Numbered from the stretch's first letter, positions 1-9,264 are shown. The stretch is DNA of 64,000 nucleotides from Chryseobacterium gambrini (GCF_900156825.1 NZ_FTOV01000003.1:496001-560000), one strand, 5' to 3'. Notes: generated from the sequence alone by a model not told the origin. Translations and numbers: made by a program.

Positions 1-1472
1 GAGTTTTCTACCAGACTCTGCGGAAGGTCTTTCTTATTTTTTATTCCCAAAGATTTCAGCTTTTGGGTTTGGATCACCAAATTGTCATTTCCTGTTGAAA
101 GCTGTTTGTAAGCATCATTATAAACATTTTTCGCCTGATCCAGATTTTTTCCTACTTTTTCCAGATTTTCGATGAAACCTACGAATTTATCATACAGTTT
201 TGCCCCTCTTTCCGCAATTTCCATAGAATTTCTGTTCTGGTATTCGCGTTTCCAGAGATCGGCAATCAGTTTTAAAGAAGTAATCAGATTGCTTGGATTT
301 AAAAGCAGAACTCTTCTTTCGTAGGCAAAATTCCAAAGATTCTGGTCTGCCTGCATTGCTGCAATATAAGCCGGTTCACTCGGAATAAACATCATCACGA
401 AATCCAGAGATTTTCCGTAATCATCATATGCTTTTTGACTAAGCTGCGTAATGTGATTTTTTATGGAAGATAAATGCTGATTGAGTTTCATCAGATAAAC
501 ATCCTGATCGGTTTCGTCTACCAGTTCTGTAAAAGCCGTGAGCGAAACTTTGGAATCGATGATAACATTTCTTTCATCGGGATATTTTATAACGGCATCG
601 GGGCGCATTTTTTTGCCGGAAAATTCTGAGAACAATGCTTTGTTGTCTTCATCACGAAGTTCATGTTCAAGGAAATATTCTCTACCTTTTACAAGTCCGG
701 ATTTTTCAAGAATGCTTTCGAGGATCATTTCTCCCCAGTTTCCCTGCGTTTTGCTTTCGCCTTTCAGAGCTCTCGTCAGTTTTTTCGCATCTTCAGAAAT
801 CTGCTGATTCAGTTCTGCTAATTCCTTTACTTTTTCGGCAAGAGAAAAACGCTCTTTGTTTTCCTTTTCGTAGGCTTCGTTCACGCGGTTTTTCAATTCC
901 ACGATTCTTTCCTGAAATGGTTCAAGGATGGTTTTAAGGTTGTTTTGATTTAAGGTGGTGAATTTTTCTGTCTTTTCTTCAAGGATTTTATTGGCTAAAT
1001 TTTCGAACTGCAATTTAGATTCTTCCTGAATTTTTGTGATCTCTTCTTTCTGCGTCTGCAAAGATTTCTGTAAGCTTTCGTTAATTGCTGAAAGCTCTGA
1101 GTTTTTTGCAAACAAAGTCTGTTTTTCTGTTAAAAGATTTTCGATCTGAAGATTCTGTTTAGTGCTAAATTCTTTCTGTTCGGAAAACTGTGTGTTTAAA
1201 GAAGCGTGTTCCGCGGAAATTTTGGCAAATTCATTTTTCAGATCATTCAGAAGGTCGCTCTGCTGTGCATTGATTTCTTTTTCTCTGCTGATATTTTGTG
1301 TTAATTCCTGAATTTTCTGATTGGAATTTTCTAAATCGGAACTGTTTTTAATGTGTAAATTATTGAGTTCATCGTAAGAATTCCTCGAAACGGTAGAAGA
1401 TTTCTGGGCGAAATATAAAATAACCGCACCAAGAATTCCTCCGGCTATAAATCCTATAATTAAATATGTCAT
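1..1472 (-). CDS. rmuC: DNA recombination protein RmuC (3' end cut by window)
   Basis: The frame is open from the window edge to an ATG at 1472 on the minus strand. The N-terminus is one membrane segment (about residues 2-20), followed by a long Gln/Glu/Lys-rich coiled coil to about residue 190, then the RmuC domain with MRPDAVIKYP and VIIDSKVSL, which fit the PD-(D/E)xK-like nuclease core. The family limits recombination-driven inversions in E. coli; the biochemical reaction is not well defined. ATG 1472 is preferred over ATG 1478 because a TAATTTTG promoter element lies only a few bases upstream. The C-terminus is missing because the window begins inside the gene. Confidence 0.93.
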   Translation of the reverse strand, partial: MTYLIIGFIAGGILGAVILYFAQKSSTVSRNSYDELNNLHIKNSSDLENSNQKIQELTQNISREKEINAQQSDLLNDLKNEFAKISAEHASLNTQFSEQKEFSTKQNLQIENLLTEKQTLFAKNSELSAINESLQKSLQTQKEEITKIQEESKLQFENLANKILEEKTEKFTTLNQNNLKTILEPFQERIVELKNRVNEAYEKENKERFSLAEKVKELAELNQQISEDAKKLTRALKGESKTQGNWGEMILESILEKSGLVKGREYFLEHELRDEDNKALFSEFSGKKMRPDAVIKYPDERNVIIDSKVSLTAFTELVDETDQDVYLMKLNQHLSSIKNHITQLSQKAYDDYGKSLDFVMMFIPSEPAYIAAMQADQNLWNFAYERRVLLLNPSNLITSLKLIADLWKREYQNRNSMEIAERGAKLYDKFVGFIENLEKVGKNLDQAKNVYNDAYKQLSTGNDNLVIQTQKLKSLGIKNKKDLPQSLVEN

Positions 1473-1482
1473 CTCCATTTTT

Positions 1483-1490
1483 CAAAATTA
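1483..1490 (-). promoter_or_regulatory. -7 promoter element of rmuC
   Basis: TAATTTTG on the minus strand matches the Bacteroidota -7 consensus TAnnTTTG and sits about 10 bases before the rmuC start. No clear -33 TTG was identified. Confidence 0.45.
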
Positions 1491-1751
1491 CAAAAAGGAA
1501 AATTGATTTCTTTTATGGAAAACCGTAAGTTTTATTTTAGGAATTAATTTTTAGCCGCAAAAGTTGCAAAAGATCATCATAATACTGTTATTACGATATT
1601 CAAAACTTTCAACAGAATAAAAAATTAAACATCTTTTATGACTTTGTGGTTTAAAAATGAATCATCTAAAAATGTTAGTTTTTCGGAAAAGATATTTGCA
1701 GGATCAATTTGTTTTCCGTTATTTCATATTTTCAAATCAAAAATAAGTTTC

Positions 1752-2411
1752 ATGAAATTCTTAAGCATTACGGCCGTTATGTTTTCAGCCTTGTTTTCCG
1801 CACAGGATTTTGCCAATTATACAAAATACGAAAAGCAAAATCAGGAAGTTGTAGCCAAAAAAACGGCTCCAAATTCTGTTTTTATGGGAGATTCTATTAC
1901 GGAAGGCTGGTTTTCCACAGATCCATCATTTTTTACAAAAAATAATTTTGTCGGAAGAGGGATCAGCGGACAGGTAACTTCGCAGATGCTTTTAAGATTC
2001 CGTGAAGATGTTATCAATCTAAAACCCAAACGCGTAATTATTCTTGCCGGAACCAATGATATTGCCGAAAATCAGGGGCCGATTTCTCTGAATAAAGTTT
2101 TCGGAAATATTGTTTCGATGGTGGAGCTCGCAAAAGCAAATAATATAAAAGTGGTGCTTTGTTCGGTGCTTCCTGCATACGATTTCGGCTGGAGAAAAGA
2201 TATGCATCCTGCGGAAAAAGTAATTGCCCTGAATACAATGATCGAAGCGTATGCGAAAAAGAACAATATTCCGTACGTGGATTATCATTCCGAAATGAAA
2301 GATTCCCGAAACGGACTTGATAAAATTTATACCGAAGATGAAATTCATCCTACGGCAAAAGGCTACGAAAAGATGGAAGCTATTTTGATGAAAAAGCTTG
2401 GTAAAAACTAA
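1752..2411 (+). CDS. secreted SGNH/GDSL-type hydrolase
   Basis: Predicted exported esterase or acyl hydrolase of 219 residues. The start at 1752 gives a clean signal peptide of about 18 residues (MKFLSITAVMF...FSAQ); the open frame extends further upstream but that extension is not signal-like. The SGNH blocks are all visible: GDSITEGW with the nucleophile Ser (about residue 48), GRGISGQ, GTNDIAE with the oxyanion Asn, and DEIHPTAKGY with the catalytic Asp and His. Proteins of this type in Bacteroidota often deacetylate glycans or split lysophospholipids; the substrate cannot be read from sequence. It is convergent with the DUF5995 gene. Confidence 0.85.
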   Translation: MKFLSITAVMFSALFSAQDFANYTKYEKQNQEVVAKKTAPNSVFMGDSITEGWFSTDPSFFTKNNFVGRGISGQVTSQMLLRFREDVINLKPKRVIILAGTNDIAENQGPISLNKVFGNIVSMVELAKANNIKVVLCSVLPAYDFGWRKDMHPAEKVIALNTMIEAYAKKNNIPYVDYHSEMKDSRNGLDKIYTEDEIHPTAKGYEKMEAILMKKLGKN

Positions 2412-2461
2412 GAGTCTTATTTGGGGTCGGATTAAATTAATTGTAAGGTTACATAAGAAAC

Positions 2462-3217
2462 TTAAACATTTTTGGTGGAGGCCAGAATTTCTATGTTTTT
2501 TACCACGTCATTGCTTTCACATTTTTTCAATTCCTTTAATAAGGAATGTGTTAAAATTTTAGGATTCAAAATTTGGGTGGCAACTTTTGCTGCAGCATAA
2601 TCAACAATTCCGATCACGTTCTCGCGTAGGAAATTTGGCGTATTTGACGCGATAACGGCAGTTGCCCATGAAGTATCTCTTGCTTTTGAAATGGCAAAGT
2701 CCAAAATAACGTTATCTTTTCCGTTCGAAAGCTTATCAATCAATTCTACAGGATAGCATATTTTATTTAGAGAATCCTGAACTTTTTGATTAATGGAGGC
2801 AATCACATTGTTGATGTTTTCAAAATCTTTTTTCAGCGGATTGATTTTTCGATAAGGCATAATGGAAGCAGCGGAAATTCCTAAATCGAGATTGATGTGT
2901 GCATTCATGCCTAAGAAAATGTGCTGTAAGATGAGCAGATTTTTGTTTTTTGCGGCTTCAAAAGCGATAAACCAGGAATTGGTGCATTTTTGTCCTTTCG
3001 AATAAGCTTCCCACGCTTCAAGATAACGTGTGGCAAAAGCGATATCCAGTACAGTCATTCTCGGATTGTCTTCAAATTTTTTCTGCTGAATTCCTTTCAA
3101 AACCTGCGCTGTCATAATTCTGTAAGTACAGGCAAAATATCCGACCGGACTTTGGTTTTCTTTCGCCCAGATGATGATTGCGTCTAATTTTTTCAGGACT
3201 TCTTCTATGGTTTTCAT
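2462..3217 (-). CDS. DUF5995 family protein
   Basis: A 251-residue protein without signal peptide. The segment FLGMNAHINLDLG and the pattern of conserved Trp/Phe in helical stretches match what I remember of the DUF5995 family, whose function is unknown. The GMNAHIN motif could place a His/Asn pair in an active site, but this is inference. It is a single gene, convergent with the SGNH hydrolase and divergent from the microprotein gene at 3360. Confidence 0.7.
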   Translation of the reverse strand: MKTIEEVLKKLDAIIIWAKENQSPVGYFACTYRIMTAQVLKGIQQKKFEDNPRMTVLDIAFATRYLEAWEAYSKGQKCTNSWFIAFEAAKNKNLLILQHIFLGMNAHINLDLGISAASIMPYRKINPLKKDFENINNVIASINQKVQDSLNKICYPVELIDKLSNGKDNVILDFAISKARDTSWATAVIASNTPNFLRENVIGIVDYAAAKVATQILNPKILTHSLLKELKKCESNDVVKNIEILASTKNV

Positions 3218-3359
3218 GAGGTTTTGTTTTTTATAAAGATAAGAAAACCTTGCGTAAATTTTTGTGTAAAAATATTTTGTATATTTAAATCTCCATAAAA
3301 GGAATTATTATAGAGGTGTCCGAAAATCTTAAGAGTAGGAGCAAATTAAACAAAATACT

Positions 3360-3533
3360 ATGAAAAATTTAAAGTCTTTAAACAGAAAAGAGCTGAAAGC
3401 AATTGCAGGTGGCGCTTATGAAAACTGCCAAGTTCCTTTAGAATACGGAGTTTGTAATCCGGGTTATACCTTCTGCAGTAATCCTTATTGTTGTGTACTT
3501 GCTCGTAAACCTTACATTTGCATTGATTATTAG
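3360..3533 (+). CDS. GG-leader, cysteine-rich bacteriocin-like microprotein
   Basis: A 57-residue ORF. It opens with a basic amphipathic leader, MKNLKSLNRKELKAIAGG, ending in a double glycine at residues 17-18, the hallmark of leaders cut by C39-peptidase ABC exporters. The predicted 39-residue mature part holds six cysteines (23, 32, 39, 44, 45, 54), enough for three disulfides. Similar 'bacteriocin-like' leaders are frequent in Chryseobacterium, and a second one lies at 45946-46107. A strong terminator follows at once. No exporter or modification enzyme is nearby. Whether it is antimicrobial, a signal or something else is unknown. Confidence 0.75.
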   Translation: MKNLKSLNRKELKAIAGGAYENCQVPLEYGVCNPGYTFCSNPYCCVLARKPYICIDY

Positions 3534-3537
3534 AAAA

Positions 3538-3567
3538 AACAGGCTGTCAGAATTCTGACAGCCTGTT
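3538..3567. terminator. bidirectional terminator
   Basis: A perfect 13-bp stem (AACAGGCTGTCAG at 3538-3550 paired with 3555-3567) with a 4-base loop, flanked by A-rich sequence on the left and T-rich sequence on the right. It ends the microprotein gene on + and the lipoprotein operon on -. Confidence 0.9.
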
Positions 3568-4302
3568 TTATTTTTCATAGTAAGTTAATTGAATCTTATT
3601 GTCTCTTATTTCCAAAATTCCTTTTTGGGGATGTTGGAAATATAATTTGAGATGGTTGTCTGCTTTTTTAACAATAATGGGTTCTGAATAAAAAATCTTT
3701 TCGGGAAGTTCAGAAACTGTTTCAAACCGGTTGTTTTTTAATTCTGAAATGGTTGTTTTTTTTCCGTCAATACCTGAAATTATTGAATACAGCTTTTTAT
3801 TATAAACGAAACTTGATATAATGAGAACTCTGGTTGAATCAAGAATTTTTTTTGTTCCTAACGTTGATTCTGATTCATATTCCCGAGTTATAATATCAGG
3901 ATGATAAACCGGAATTTTCTTTGTAGTTTCCATTTTTTCAGGATCTGCAATTTCAAGAATCTTTGAAAATCCCCGCATATGGGCTAAAGAATTCGAAACG
4001 TAATATTTTCCGTTTATTTTATTTACAGAAACGGGACAGGTTGCTACTGCATAATGAACGATTTCATTTTGCAGGTTTTTAAAATAAACAGTTCCTCCCC
4101 ATTCACCAGAGCAGCTTTTCCACACTTCGTATTTTTCATCCTTATAAAGTAATCCGGAAAAGTTGGTTTCCTCTTCTTTTAAATGCTTCAGTTCATCAAT
4201 AATATTTTTTGAAACATGATTTATTTTTACTTCAAATACGGAAGATTTATTCTTGCAGTTGATTAATGATAGTAACAATAAAACATAAGATAGTTTTCTC
4301 AT
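3568..4302 (-). CDS. uncharacterised lipoprotein
   Basis: 244 residues with a type II signal peptide: hydrophobic residues 5-14 and a lipobox ending in Cys16 (LINC). The remainder is beta-rich with no motif I recognise; the repeated Tyr/Lys/Ile strands could form a propeller or sandwich. It is the last gene of an apparent operon pncB-yciI-lipoprotein, 12 bases behind the YciI gene, and is closed by the terminator at 3538-3567. No function is proposed. Confidence 0.75.
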   Translation of the reverse strand: MRKLSYVLLLLSLINCKNKSSVFEVKINHVSKNIIDELKHLKEEETNFSGLLYKDEKYEVWKSCSGEWGGTVYFKNLQNEIVHYAVATCPVSVNKINGKYYVSNSLAHMRGFSKILEIADPEKMETTKKIPVYHPDIITREYESESTLGTKKILDSTRVLIISSFVYNKKLYSIISGIDGKKTTISELKNNRFETVSELPEKIFYSEPIIVKKADNHLKLYFQHPQKGILEIRDNKIQLTYYEK

Positions 4303-4314
4303 TGACCTGAGTAA

Positions 4315-4782
4315 TTAAGGATTTTCTTTCGCAATTTCCTCATGGTGCTTCAGGTACAATGGTAAAGCTGCCGATCCGTACCATGGCAAGATTTCATATC
4401 CGAAGACTCCTGCTTTTACAGCGGGATCTGTTTTTACCCATGATTCTGCTTCTTCTTTGGATTTTGTATTGAAGATGAACATTCCTTCAAAATTTTGTTT
4501 GTTATCTGAGGTAAACGGACCTGCCACTACAACTTTTCCTTCTTTAGCAAGTTTTCCGATATTGGCTAAATGTTCTTTCATTAACTCAGCCATTTTTGTC
4601 TTGTCTTCAATTTTTGTAGTTCCTGTTGTCAGCATTACGATCACGTACGGCTTCATTCCGTATTTATCGGCTCCCAGTTCTGTAGCCAATTTTTCGTTGA
4701 ACTTCGGTTTTTCTATCGTCTTCTGAGCAAATGAAAATGCTGTTGCAAAAATAGAAGCTGATAAGATAATTTTTTTCATCAT
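4315..4782 (-). CDS. exported YciI-like (YCII-related) protein
   Basis: 155 residues with a signal peptide of about 19 residues (MMKKIILSASIFATAFSFAQ). The body fits the YCII-related ferredoxin-like fold: a strand (PYVIVMLTTG), a helix with EHLANIGKLAKEGKVVVAGPF, and FEGMFIFNTKSKEEAESWVKTDPAVKAGVF, the usual arrangement of 'VxGPF' and 'DPxxxxGxx'. Secreted members occur in Bacteroidota; their activity is unknown. It lies 7 bases behind pncB, so it is probably co-transcribed. Confidence 0.8.
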   Translation of the reverse strand: MMKKIILSASIFATAFSFAQKTIEKPKFNEKLATELGADKYGMKPYVIVMLTTGTTKIEDKTKMAELMKEHLANIGKLAKEGKVVVAGPFTSDNKQNFEGMFIFNTKSKEEAESWVKTDPAVKAGVFGYEILPWYGSAALPLYLKHHEEIAKENP

Positions 4783-4789
4783 TTCTGTT

Positions 4790-5968
4790 TTACTCTTTTA
4801 TTCTTAAAAATTCTTTAGCCAGTTCAATCATTTTAGGATCTCCGGTATATTTTCCGTGTTCATCAGATAATTTTACAGTTGGAATCCATTCTTTGTTCGG
4901 AGCCTGAACGCCGATAAGTTTCATGACGATATTCATAGGTTTTAAGCCGACATCATTGGTAAGATTGGTTCCTATTCCGAAAGAAACTCCGATCTTTCCT
5001 TTGCAGTAATTGGTGATTTCTTCTACTTTCTCAAGATTTAAACCATCTGAAAAAATAATATATTTGAATAGCGGATTAATGCCATGTCTTTCATAATGAG
5101 CAATGGTTTTATCTGCGAATTCCAGAGGATCGCCGCTGTCGTGACGAACACCGTCGAAAAGTTTCGCAAACTTTTTATCAAACTGCTGGAAGAAAACATC
5201 TGTTGTGTAGGTGTCTGAAAGAGCAACTCCCAAATCTCCACGGTAAACATCTACCCAATGTTCCAGAGCCAGTTCGTTTGCCATTTTGAAACCATATTCC
5301 GCAGCATGGAACATAAACCATTCGTGAGCGTGGGTTCCGATAGGTTTTACACCATACTTCATCGCGAAATGCACATTGGAAGAACCGATGAATGTAGAAT
5401 CCTTTTTTTGTGTTAAAGCTTCCATAACCAGATTCTGAACTTTATGAGAGTGTCTTCTTCGGGTTCCGAATTCCGCGAAATTAACGCCCAGTTTTGCCAG
5501 TGTTTCAGCTTTTTCCAGTGTTTTGTTCATCACCACTTCATTGGAGTCTCTTTCCAAGTGGTTCATTTCGTAGTGAAGCTCGCTGATAAGAGCTAATAAT
5601 GGGACTTCCCAAAGTATCGTTCTGTACCATAGTCCTTCAACGGTTACGGAAAGATCGTTTCCTTCCTGATGAATTTTAACTTCGGAAGGATCATAATGAT
5701 AACCTTCCAGAAAATCTAAATATGGAAGATCAATATAAGGGCAGGTTCTTGCCATGAACTTTTTTTCGTCTTTCGTCAGCTTCAGTTCTGCCATTTTATT
5801 AACCGCTTCTCTTAAAGCAGCGTCAAAGCCTTCCGGAAACTGATGTTTTCCACGGTTGATGAATTCATATTTTACCACAGAACTTGGGAATAATTTTACT
5901 ACCGCATTCTGCATCGTTATTTTATAAAAGTCGTTATCTAAAATGGAGTTTAATCGTACGTTGTGCAT
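4790..5968 (-). CDS. pncB: nicotinate phosphoribosyltransferase
   Basis: Joins nicotinate to PRPP with ATP to give nicotinate mononucleotide in NAD salvage, in the cytoplasm. Length of about 392 residues is typical of the PncB group. Visible signatures: DNDFYKITMQNAV at the N-terminus, FGTRRRHS, GTHAHEWF (the region of the phosphorylated His), and RHDSGDP for PRPP/phosphate binding. The frame runs upstream to 5989, but the -7 element TATATTTG overlaps that extension, so ATG 5968 is the start. nadD, the next enzyme of the same pathway, is at 62613-63197. Confidence 0.95.
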   Translation of the reverse strand: MHNVRLNSILDNDFYKITMQNAVVKLFPSSVVKYEFINRGKHQFPEGFDAALREAVNKMAELKLTKDEKKFMARTCPYIDLPYLDFLEGYHYDPSEVKIHQEGNDLSVTVEGLWYRTILWEVPLLALISELHYEMNHLERDSNEVVMNKTLEKAETLAKLGVNFAEFGTRRRHSHKVQNLVMEALTQKKDSTFIGSSNVHFAMKYGVKPIGTHAHEWFMFHAAEYGFKMANELALEHWVDVYRGDLGVALSDTYTTDVFFQQFDKKFAKLFDGVRHDSGDPLEFADKTIAHYERHGINPLFKYIIFSDGLNLEKVEEITNYCKGKIGVSFGIGTNLTNDVGLKPMNIVMKLIGVQAPNKEWIPTVKLSDEHGKYTGDPKMIELAKEFLRIKE

Positions 5969-5986
5969 AATTGTGTAATTTATACG

Positions 5987-5994
5987 CAAATATA
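5987..5994 (-). promoter_or_regulatory. -7 promoter element of pncB operon
   Basis: TATATTTG on the minus strand, an exact TAnnTTTG match, 18 bases upstream of the chosen pncB start. It rules out the longer frame start at 5989. Confidence 0.6.
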
Positions 5995-6007
5995 GTTATT
6001 AAAAATA

Positions 6008-6032
6008 AAATCACCTAAATGTAAGGTGATTT
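6008..6032 (-). terminator. terminator of dps
   Basis: A 9-bp stem (AAATCACCT at 6008-6016 with 6024-6032) followed on the minus strand by a T-rich tract; it separates dps from the pncB promoter. Confidence 0.8.
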
Positions 6033-6062
6033 TTTTAAATTTTCCGGATATTTTTTCTTTCT

Positions 6063-6539
6063 TTACTTTCCAAGATAAGAGTTGTACATCCATACTTCTT
6101 TTTCCTGTTCTGTAATGTAGTCGCTCATTTGGGAGTTTGTTCCTTCGTCTCCGGCTGCATCAGTAATGTCTAAAAGTTCTCTCTGAAGATCAATTACCAC
6201 TTTGAATGAATTTAAAATGTTTTCAACACTTTTGGTAGCATCGCTTACTTCCACACTTTCCTTTATGGTTGATACTTTCAGGTAATCTGAATAATTGTGA
6301 GCCGGTGTAGCGCCCAATGTTAAAATTCTTTCTGCAATTTCATCAATCTTTAGAACAAGACTGTTGTATAGTTCCTCGAATTTAGGGTGAAGCGTAAAAA
6401 ACTGATCTCCTTTAATGTTCCAGTGAGAACCTCTTGTATTCTGATAAAATACGGAATAGTTAGCTAAAAGAATATTTAATTTTTCTGAAATCTTTTTGCA
6501 GTCGGTTTCTTTAAGACCGATAATGTTAGCGTTTTTCAT
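6063..6539 (-). CDS. dps: Dps/ferritin-like DNA-protection protein
   Basis: 158 residues, normal for a Dps four-helix dodecamer that oxidises iron and stores it, protecting DNA from peroxide damage. The ferroxidase residues are visible: His in SHWNIKGDQFFTLH and the Asp/Glu pair in KIDEIAERILTLG. The N-terminus is short and has little basic tail, so DNA binding may be weak. It is monocistronic with its own TAATTTTG promoter and terminator. Confidence 0.92.
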   Translation of the reverse strand: MKNANIIGLKETDCKKISEKLNILLANYSVFYQNTRGSHWNIKGDQFFTLHPKFEELYNSLVLKIDEIAERILTLGATPAHNYSDYLKVSTIKESVEVSDATKSVENILNSFKVVIDLQRELLDITDAAGDEGTNSQMSDYITEQEKEVWMYNSYLGK

Positions 6540-6567
6540 ATCTATATTGTAGTTTATTTTTCTGAAA

Positions 6568-6575
6568 CAAAATTA
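6568..6575 (-). promoter_or_regulatory. -7 promoter element of dps
   Basis: TAATTTTG on the minus strand, 29 bases before the dps start; an exact TAnnTTTG match. Confidence 0.5.
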
Positions 6576-6619
6576 AGTAAATATTGTGCCGAAAATGCGG
6601 TTTCGTGATTGATGATACT

Positions 6620-6627
6620 TATCTTTG
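6620..6627 (+). promoter_or_regulatory. -7 promoter element of GT-C protein gene
   Basis: TATCTTTG, an exact TAnnTTTG match. It lies inside the longest open frame (which begins at a TTG at 6609), so translation must start downstream, at ATG 6639 or 6651. Confidence 0.5.
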
Positions 6628-6638
6628 ATATTTTTAGA

Positions 6639-8240
6639 ATGAATTTAAATATGCAAGCTTCATCAAAAGTTAATTTGAAAAGTTTTATCCTCTCTCTTCT
6701 GTTTTTTGCTGCTGTCTGTATAGGTTATTTTTTGATATCCTTATCGAAGACTGACGGACATTATATATATTTGATAGACGATGCATATATCCATTTGGCA
6801 ATGGCTAAAAATTTGGCATTATATGATGTCTGGGGTGTTACGAAATATAAATTTTCCTCTACGTCTTCTTCTCCTTTATTTACCTATGTTTTAAGTGCTC
6901 TGATAAAAGTTTCCGGAAATAACGATCTCCTTTCGCTTTGGGTAAATATTTTTTTTGGAGTCGGAACGGTTTATTTTCTCAATAGGTATTTTTCGGGCGT
7001 TTTCAATATGGCAAAAAATATCGTGCTTTCAGTGCTTTTTACCCTTTTCTTTTCTGTATTGCATATACAAGTTTTATCTGGAATGGAGCATGTTTTTCAT
7101 GTTTTTTTATTTGTGGTAAATATTTTATGTCTTTCAAATCTTAAAAGCAGATATTCTGTTTTTGGATTTTACCTCACCTTATTATTGATGGGGTTGGTGC
7201 GTTTTGAAAGCATGTTTTATTTTGTGATTCTTGCTTTTCTGTTTCTTTTAATTAAAAAATGGAAGGATGCTTTTGGGATTTTGCTAATAGGTTTTATCCC
7301 GATTGTAGTGTTTTGTTATTTTAATTATCAGCATGATGGCTATTTATTCCCGAATTCAGTAATTGTAAAAGGAACGAAGTTTACTTTTGACTCTCATTTT
7401 CCACATCAGCTGAAAACTGTTTTTTTGGATAATTTTTTACTGAATATCAGCTTTTATAAAATTGGATTCTTTCCGATTATGATGTGTTTGATTTTCATTA
7501 TCAGAGATTTTAGAACAAAGAATTTTCAGCTGATAATTAAAGATCATTTTTTACTGATTGTTATTTCTTTACTGATGGTCTGTCATTCCATGTTTGCGGA
7601 TCTTAAAGGGATGTTCAGGTATGAAGCTTATATTCTTACGGGTTTTTCTATGGCTTTGATTCCTAAACTGAAAGGCTTGTTTGAGCATTTCAGAACCTAC
7701 ATTAAAAAGGAATTGATAATTTCAGGATTGGTCTTGGCAAATATTTTTTTATTGGTATATAAATTTTCCTTCGCTCACAAAATGCTGATTGACGGCGGTA
7801 AAAATATTTATGAACAGCAAATTCAGTCTGCAAGATTTCTTCACTCTTATTATAACGAGTCAAAAATTGTCGCTAACGACATTGGAGCGATTACTTATTT
7901 TACAAATATTCATTTGTTGGATATGGCAGGTTTAGGATCAAAAGAAACAATCGTTTTTAATGAAAATAAAAGACAGGCAGATAAACAGTTTCAGGGCTTT
8001 CTTACTCAATATACAATTACTAACGATTACGATATTGCCATAATTTATGAAGCCTGGCTGCAGAATCACATCCCTGAAAACTGGAAAAAAGTAGCGGAAC
8101 TGAAAATAAATAATCCCATTACGGTAGCAAGAGATAAAGTATCGATCTATTCCATTAATAAAAATAATCTTGATAAACTTAAACAGCATGTAAGGAATTT
8201 TAAGTGGAACCGAAACGTACAAGTCACAATCGTGGATTAA
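6639..8240 (+). CDS. polytopic membrane protein, GT-C glycosyltransferase-like
   Basis: About 533 residues with roughly 9-11 hydrophobic helices followed by a soluble C-terminal portion of about 130 residues. After the first helix comes IDDAYIHLAMAKNLA, a double acidic motif in the first periplasmic loop as in GT-C enzymes (ArnT, PMT, 'dolichyl-phosphate-mannose' types) that use polyprenyl-phosphate sugars. This is family-level resemblance; donor and acceptor are unknown. The start is taken at 6639 because the promoter lies at 6620-6627; ATG 6651 is equally possible. Confidence 0.65.
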   Translation: MNLNMQASSKVNLKSFILSLLFFAAVCIGYFLISLSKTDGHYIYLIDDAYIHLAMAKNLALYDVWGVTKYKFSSTSSSPLFTYVLSALIKVSGNNDLLSLWVNIFFGVGTVYFLNRYFSGVFNMAKNIVLSVLFTLFFSVLHIQVLSGMEHVFHVFLFVVNILCLSNLKSRYSVFGFYLTLLLMGLVRFESMFYFVILAFLFLLIKKWKDAFGILLIGFIPIVVFCYFNYQHDGYLFPNSVIVKGTKFTFDSHFPHQLKTVFLDNFLLNISFYKIGFFPIMMCLIFIIRDFRTKNFQLIIKDHFLLIVISLLMVCHSMFADLKGMFRYEAYILTGFSMALIPKLKGLFEHFRTYIKKELIISGLVLANIFLLVYKFSFAHKMLIDGGKNIYEQQIQSARFLHSYYNESKIVANDIGAITYFTNIHLLDMAGLGSKETIVFNENKRQADKQFQGFLTQYTITNDYDIAIIYEAWLQNHIPENWKKVAELKINNPITVARDKVSIYSINKNNLDKLKQHVRNFKWNRNVQVTIVD

Positions 8241-8296
8241 ACCGTAAGTATCTGTTAATTAATTTTTAAATAAAAATATTATTTCTGTATAACTGC

Positions 8297-8326
8297 TTGT
8301 TAATTAAAAAAATATTATTATTTTTG
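8297..8326 (+). promoter_or_regulatory. promoter of the str operon
   Basis: TTG at 8297-8299, 19 bases, then TATTTTTG at 8319-8326: a textbook Bacteroidota sigma-A promoter, about 25 bases ahead of rpsL. Confidence 0.8.
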
Positions 8327-8350
8327 CACCCTAAAATAAAAAGCAATTAA

Positions 8351-8764
8351 ATGCCTACTATTCAACAATTAGTAAGAAAAGGAAGAGCCACGCTTGCCAA
8401 GAAGAGCAAATCGGCTGCCCTTGATTCTTGTCCACAAAGACGTGGTGTATGTACGAGAGTATATACTACTACACCGAAGAAACCGAACTCTGCACTAAGA
8501 AAAGTTGCAAGGGTAAGACTTTCTAACGGTAAAGAAGTTAACGCCTACATCCCGGGCGAAGGACATAATCTTCAAGAGCACTCGATAGTATTGGTAAGAG
8601 GCGGAAGGGTGAAAGACCTACCGGGAGTACGTTACCACATCGTAAGAGGTGCATTAGACACTGCAGGTGTAAATGGAAGAACACAGAGAAGATCGAAGTA
8701 TGGAGCTAAGAGACCTAAACCAGGACAAGCACCAGCTGCACCAGCAAAAGGAAAGAAAAAGTAA
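8351..8764 (+). CDS. rpsL: 30S ribosomal protein S12
   Basis: 137 residues. It lies at the decoding centre of the small subunit; the conserved loops [11 protein letters not shown] and [11 protein letters not shown], where streptomycin-resistance changes map, carry the wild-type Lys residues. The C-terminus adds a Pro/Ala/Lys-rich tail of about 12 residues. First gene of rpsL-rpsG-fusA-rpsJ. Confidence 0.99.
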   Translation: MPTIQQLVRKGRATLAKKSKSAALDSCPQRRGVCTRVYTTTPKKPNSALRKVARVRLSNGKEVNAYIPGEGHNLQEHSIVLVRGGRVKDLPGVRYHIVRGALDTAGVNGRTQRRSKYGAKRPKPGQAPAAPAKGKKK

Positions 8765-8787
8765 TCATTAAATAAGGTACAGAAACA

Positions 8788-9264
8788 ATGAGAAAGACAA
8801 AAGCGAAAAAAAGACCGTTGTTACCAGATCCGAAGTTTAATGATCAATTGGTAACGAGATTCGTTAATAACTTAATGCTTGACGGTAAAAAGTCAATCGC
8901 ATTCAAAATTTTCTATGATGCGTTGGATATCGTAGAAACTAAAAAAGGAGATTCTGAAAAAACAGCTCTTGAAATCTGGAAAGATGCATTAACGAACGTT
9001 ATGCCTCACGTAGAAGTACGTTCCAGAAGAGTAGGTGGAGCTAACTTCCAGATCCCAATGCCAATCAGAGCGGATAGAAAAATTTCTATGGCAATGAAAT
9101 GGTTAATCAAATATTCTAAAGCTAGAAATGATAAGTCTATGGCTTTGAAATTAGCTAACGAAGTTGTAGCTGCTTCAAGAGAAGAAGGTGCAGCTTTCAA
9201 AAAGAAAACTGATACTCACAAAATGGCGGAAGCAAACAAAGCTTTCTCACACTTCAAATTCTAA
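8788..9264 (+). CDS. rpsG: 30S ribosomal protein S7
   Basis: 158 residues, the usual bacterial length. Primary binder of the 16S 3' major domain (head), close to the E site; in E. coli it is the repressor of the str operon. It begins [14 protein letters not shown] and keeps the [16 protein letters not shown] beta-hairpin segment. It sits 23 bases after rpsL and 6 before fusA. Confidence 0.99.
   Translation: MRKTKAKKRPLLPDPKFNDQLVTRFVNNLMLDGKKSIAFKIFYDALDIVETKKGDSEKTALEIWKDALTNVMPHVEVRSRRVGGANFQIPMPIRADRKISMAMKWLIKYSKARNDKSMALKLANEVVAASREEGAAFKKKTDTHKMAEANKAFSHFKF

Noticed and set aside
5969..5989. Upstream start of pncB at 5989
   Set aside because: The -7 element TATATTTG overlaps it, so it would not be transcribed as part of the message.
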